Source: Campylobacterota bacterium
GTDB lineage: Bacteria > Campylobacterota > Campylobacteria > Campylobacterales > Sulfurovaceae
Reading direction: 5' to 3'
Length of the DNA: 7,374 nt
Assembly: GCA_015488875.1 (NCBI GenBank)
Contig: WFMX01000095.1
Span: forward strand, 1 to 7,374
The notes below the pieces were generated by a model. It saw only the letters and a program-made list of their open reading frames with translations. It ran no database searches and had not been told where the DNA came from. The translations under genes and the position numbers were made by a program. Positions 5,872-7,374 of this stretch are shown here, one piece after another (positions within the stretch are counted from its first letter, which is position 1; every line of letters begins with the position of its first letter).

Positions 5872-7161
5872 ATGATAAAAAAGTTAATAATACTACTGAT
5901 ACTACTACAAGGATGGGCTATGAGTGAAGGTGTGAAGATGATAGAGGTGAATGGCACCAAAGTGCCTATGGTGTTTGAGAAGAGTAGCTTTCTGCCACTT
6001 GTATCTATGCAGATAGTTTTTCGAGATAGTGGAGCTATATCTGATACCAAATCAGGTCTAGCCGTACTCTCTGCTAAGCTACTATCAGAAGGCACAAAGA
6101 GTGATGGTAGCGTAGGGTTCGCCACAAAGCTTGAAAATCATGCCATACATTTATCTGCATCTGCTGGCAATGAGACATTTACTATCACGCTAAGCTCACT
6201 CAAAAGCGAGTTTGAGAAGGGCATATCACTACTCAAATCACTACTCAAGGAGCCCAACTATACGAAGGAGACCACAGAGAGGGTCAAAAAGAAGCATATA
6301 GGGTGGCTCACACAGCAGGAGAGCAATTTTGATTATATAGCCTCCTTGGGACTCAAAGAGACACTATTTGCAGGCACTCCATTAGGCAGAGCTAGGGCAG
6401 GTAGTATGAGTAGCATAGAGTCTATCACACTTGATGACATGCGAGGTTTCATCTCTAGCCATTTGGGTGTCAATAGTGCCATAGTCGTCATAGGTGGAGA
6501 TGTGAATTCAGAAGATGCCCAGAGATATACGCGTGAAGTGATGGCGTTACTACCTATCATAAAAACAAATAAGATACCATACACAGAGGCTACTGACAAA
6601 AAGATATCGAAGATTTCTACAGAAGACACCCAACAGGCATATATCTACTTTGGAGCTCCATTTGATCTCAAATATAGTGACCCAAAACAGTACATATCTA
6701 AAGTAGCCAACTACATACTTGGTGGTAGTGGGTTTGGTAGTAGACTTATGGAGGAGATCCGTGTCAAGCGAGGATTGGCATATAGTGCATATAGTAGATT
6801 TATAAGCAACAGATCGACAGCATATCTGTCAGGCTACCTGCAGACAAAGCTAGAGAATGAAAAAGAAGCCAAGAAGCTAGTCATAGAGATCATAGAGAAG
6901 TTCACAAAAGATGGCGTGACACAAAAAGAGCTAGATGCTGCCAAAGAGTTCCTCATAGGCAGTGAACCACTCAGAAACGAAAAACTCTCGCAACGACTAG
7001 ACAGAGCATACAACGAATACTACTACGACAGACCTCTAGGCTACCATAAAGAGCAACTAAAACAGATAGAGTCACTAACACTAGATGAGATCAATAACTT
7101 CATAAAGTCCCACAAAGAGATCACAAACCTCAGCTTCTCCATAGTAACTGCCAAGAAATAA
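5872..7161 (+). CDS. exported M16-family (insulinase/processing-protease-like) protein lacking the zinc motif
   Basis: This protein of 429 residues has an N-terminal signal (KK then a hydrophobic run to about 16), so it is probably periplasmic. It carries the two M16 halves: an N-terminal domain at about 25-170 and a C-terminal domain at about 180-360. At the place where active M16 enzymes have HxxEH after a GLA motif, this protein reads GLAVLSAKLLSEGT (62-75), with no His or Glu ligands. The C-terminal half keeps GGSGFGSRLMEEIRVKRGLAYS (283-304, written in full only by position and key residues: R297 and Y304, seven apart), matching the Arg/Tyr substrate-binding pair of M16 enzymes. It thus resembles the non-catalytic partner of two-subunit M16 proteases and, from memory, the single Helicobacter/Campylobacter YmxG-like homologue. 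A zinc-binding partner is not in the window. It could work as a heterodimer subunit or as a peptide-binding chaperone. Confidence 0.88.
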   Translation: MIKKLIILLILLQGWAMSEGVKMIEVNGTKVPMVFEKSSFLPLVSMQIVFRDSGAISDTKSGLAVLSAKLLSEGTKSDGSVGFATKLENHAIHLSASAGNETFTITLSSLKSEFEKGISLLKSLLKEPNYTKETTERVKKKHIGWLTQQESNFDYIASLGLKETLFAGTPLGRARAGSMSSIESITLDDMRGFISSHLGVNSAIVVIGGDVNSEDAQRYTREVMALLPIIKTNKIPYTEATDKKISKISTEDTQQAYIYFGAPFDLKYSDPKQYISKVANYILGGSGFGSRLMEEIRVKRGLAYSAYSRFISNRSTAYLSGYLQTKLENEKEAKKLVIEIIEKFTKDGVTQKELDAAKEFLIGSEPLRNEKLSQRLDRAYNEYYYDRPLGYHKEQLKQIESLTLDEINNFIKSHKEITNLSFSIVTAKK

Positions 7162-7170
7162 AAGGTCATA

Positions 7171-7232
7171 ACCCCTATCATTTATTCGCATTTTTGATTT
7201 CCACTATTTGGATATATAGAGACGATAGGGGT
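7171..7232. repeat. 9-bp perfect inverted repeat after the M16 gene
   Basis: ACCCCTATC (7171-7179) and GATAGGGGT (7224-7232) are exact reverse complements separated by 44 nt, starting 10 nt after the M16 stop. The loop is too long, and the following T-run too poor, for a standard intrinsic terminator. It may close a larger structured 3' end. Confidence 0.5.
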
Positions 7233-7292
7233 CTGGTGATTTGTGATGCGTGGAGCGTAGCGGAATGCATTATGAATAACCTGACCTCGGCT

Positions 7293-7312
7293 ACACTTAT
7301 TTGGGTGTTTTT
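7293..7312 (+). terminator. weak intrinsic-terminator-like hairpin
   Basis: ACACTT (7293-7298) can pair with GGGTGT (7303-7308) around an ATTT loop (four Watson-Crick and two G-U pairs), followed by T's to 7312. The stem is short and weak and lies about 130 nt beyond the M16 stop, so it is only a possible terminator for that gene. Confidence 0.25.
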
Positions 7313-7374
7313 CGACAGCCTACACTAAACCCCTGCCGTTTTGCTTGTATCATCACTAACCAGCAGTAAATATA

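Larger units (their letters stand above)
7162..7374. other. 213-nt intergenic stretch without a convincing gene
   Basis: No well-supported coding frame is present. From about 7235 the composition is more GC-rich than the neighbouring spacers, and it contains GCGTGGAGCGTAGCGGAATGC (7248-7268, key parts GCGT, GGAGCGTAGCGG and ATGC). It also contains near-identical nine-mers GGCTACACT (7289-7297) and GCCTACACT (7319-7327). On the minus strand short open frames exist (30 codons from 7270; another open to the window edge), but none has a ribosome site or recognisable product. The look is that of a dispersed non-coding repeat or the edge of a further element beyond the window. Confidence 0.4.

Noticed and set aside
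7178..7270. 30-codon minus-strand frame starting ATGCATTCCGC
   Set aside because: No ribosome binding site, no recognisable product, and it runs through the inverted repeat; it is more likely a by-product of a non-coding repeat.
7297..7353. 18-codon minus-strand frame, open to the window edge
   Set aside because: Too short, with no ribosome site before the ATG; it could be the end of an outside gene, but nothing in the visible residues supports one.

Overview
The window reads like a Campylobacterota (epsilonproteobacterial) chromosome. The DNA is AT-rich and heavy in ATA, AGA and CTA codons, the best promoter is an extended -10 without a clear -35, and the DUF465 and zinc-site-less M16 proteins resemble those I know from Helicobacter/Sulfurimonas-type genomes. 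The taxon is inferred from these traits and not from a marker gene.

Layout. (1) 1-725 (+): a leader with a consensus -10 (60-65) and a long inverted repeat (72-90/125-143), then a stand-alone GAF-domain protein. (2) 714-3866 (-): a tightly packed operon in the order outer-membrane porin, small PstS-like periplasmic binding protein, membrane-bound class III adenylate cyclase. The porin/binding-protein junction is a 1-nt TGATG overlap and the binding-protein/cyclase junction is an 11-nt overlap, so translational coupling is likely. The cyclase and GAF genes converge and overlap by 12 nt at their stops. (3) 3933-5297 (-): a DbpA-type DEAD-box RNA helicase, 66 nt upstream of the porin start. (4) 5298-5502: a gene-poor stretch with about seven degenerate tandem units of roughly 15 nt and a perfect 10-bp hairpin. 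(5) 5503-5727 (-): a DUF465/YdcH-like protein. (6) 5872-7161 (+): an exported M16-family protein lacking the zinc motif, preceded by a good extended -10. (7) 7162-7374: no convincing gene, but inverted and direct repeats that look like a dispersed element.

How the genes may work together. The most interesting unit is 219-3866. A porin, a half-size phosphate-type binding protein with no ABC transporter, and a cyclase with a periplasmic sensor domain suggest a cassette that turns a periplasmic ligand (perhaps phosphate or another oxyanion) into a cyclic nucleotide. The neighbouring orphan GAF protein keeps an NKFD-type motif known from cyclic-nucleotide-binding GAF domains and could be the receptor or a modulator. 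The catalytic residues, overlaps and domain order can be read directly from the sequence; the signalling link is inference. The helicase (23S rRNA/50S maturation) and the M16 protein look like ordinary housekeeping genes.
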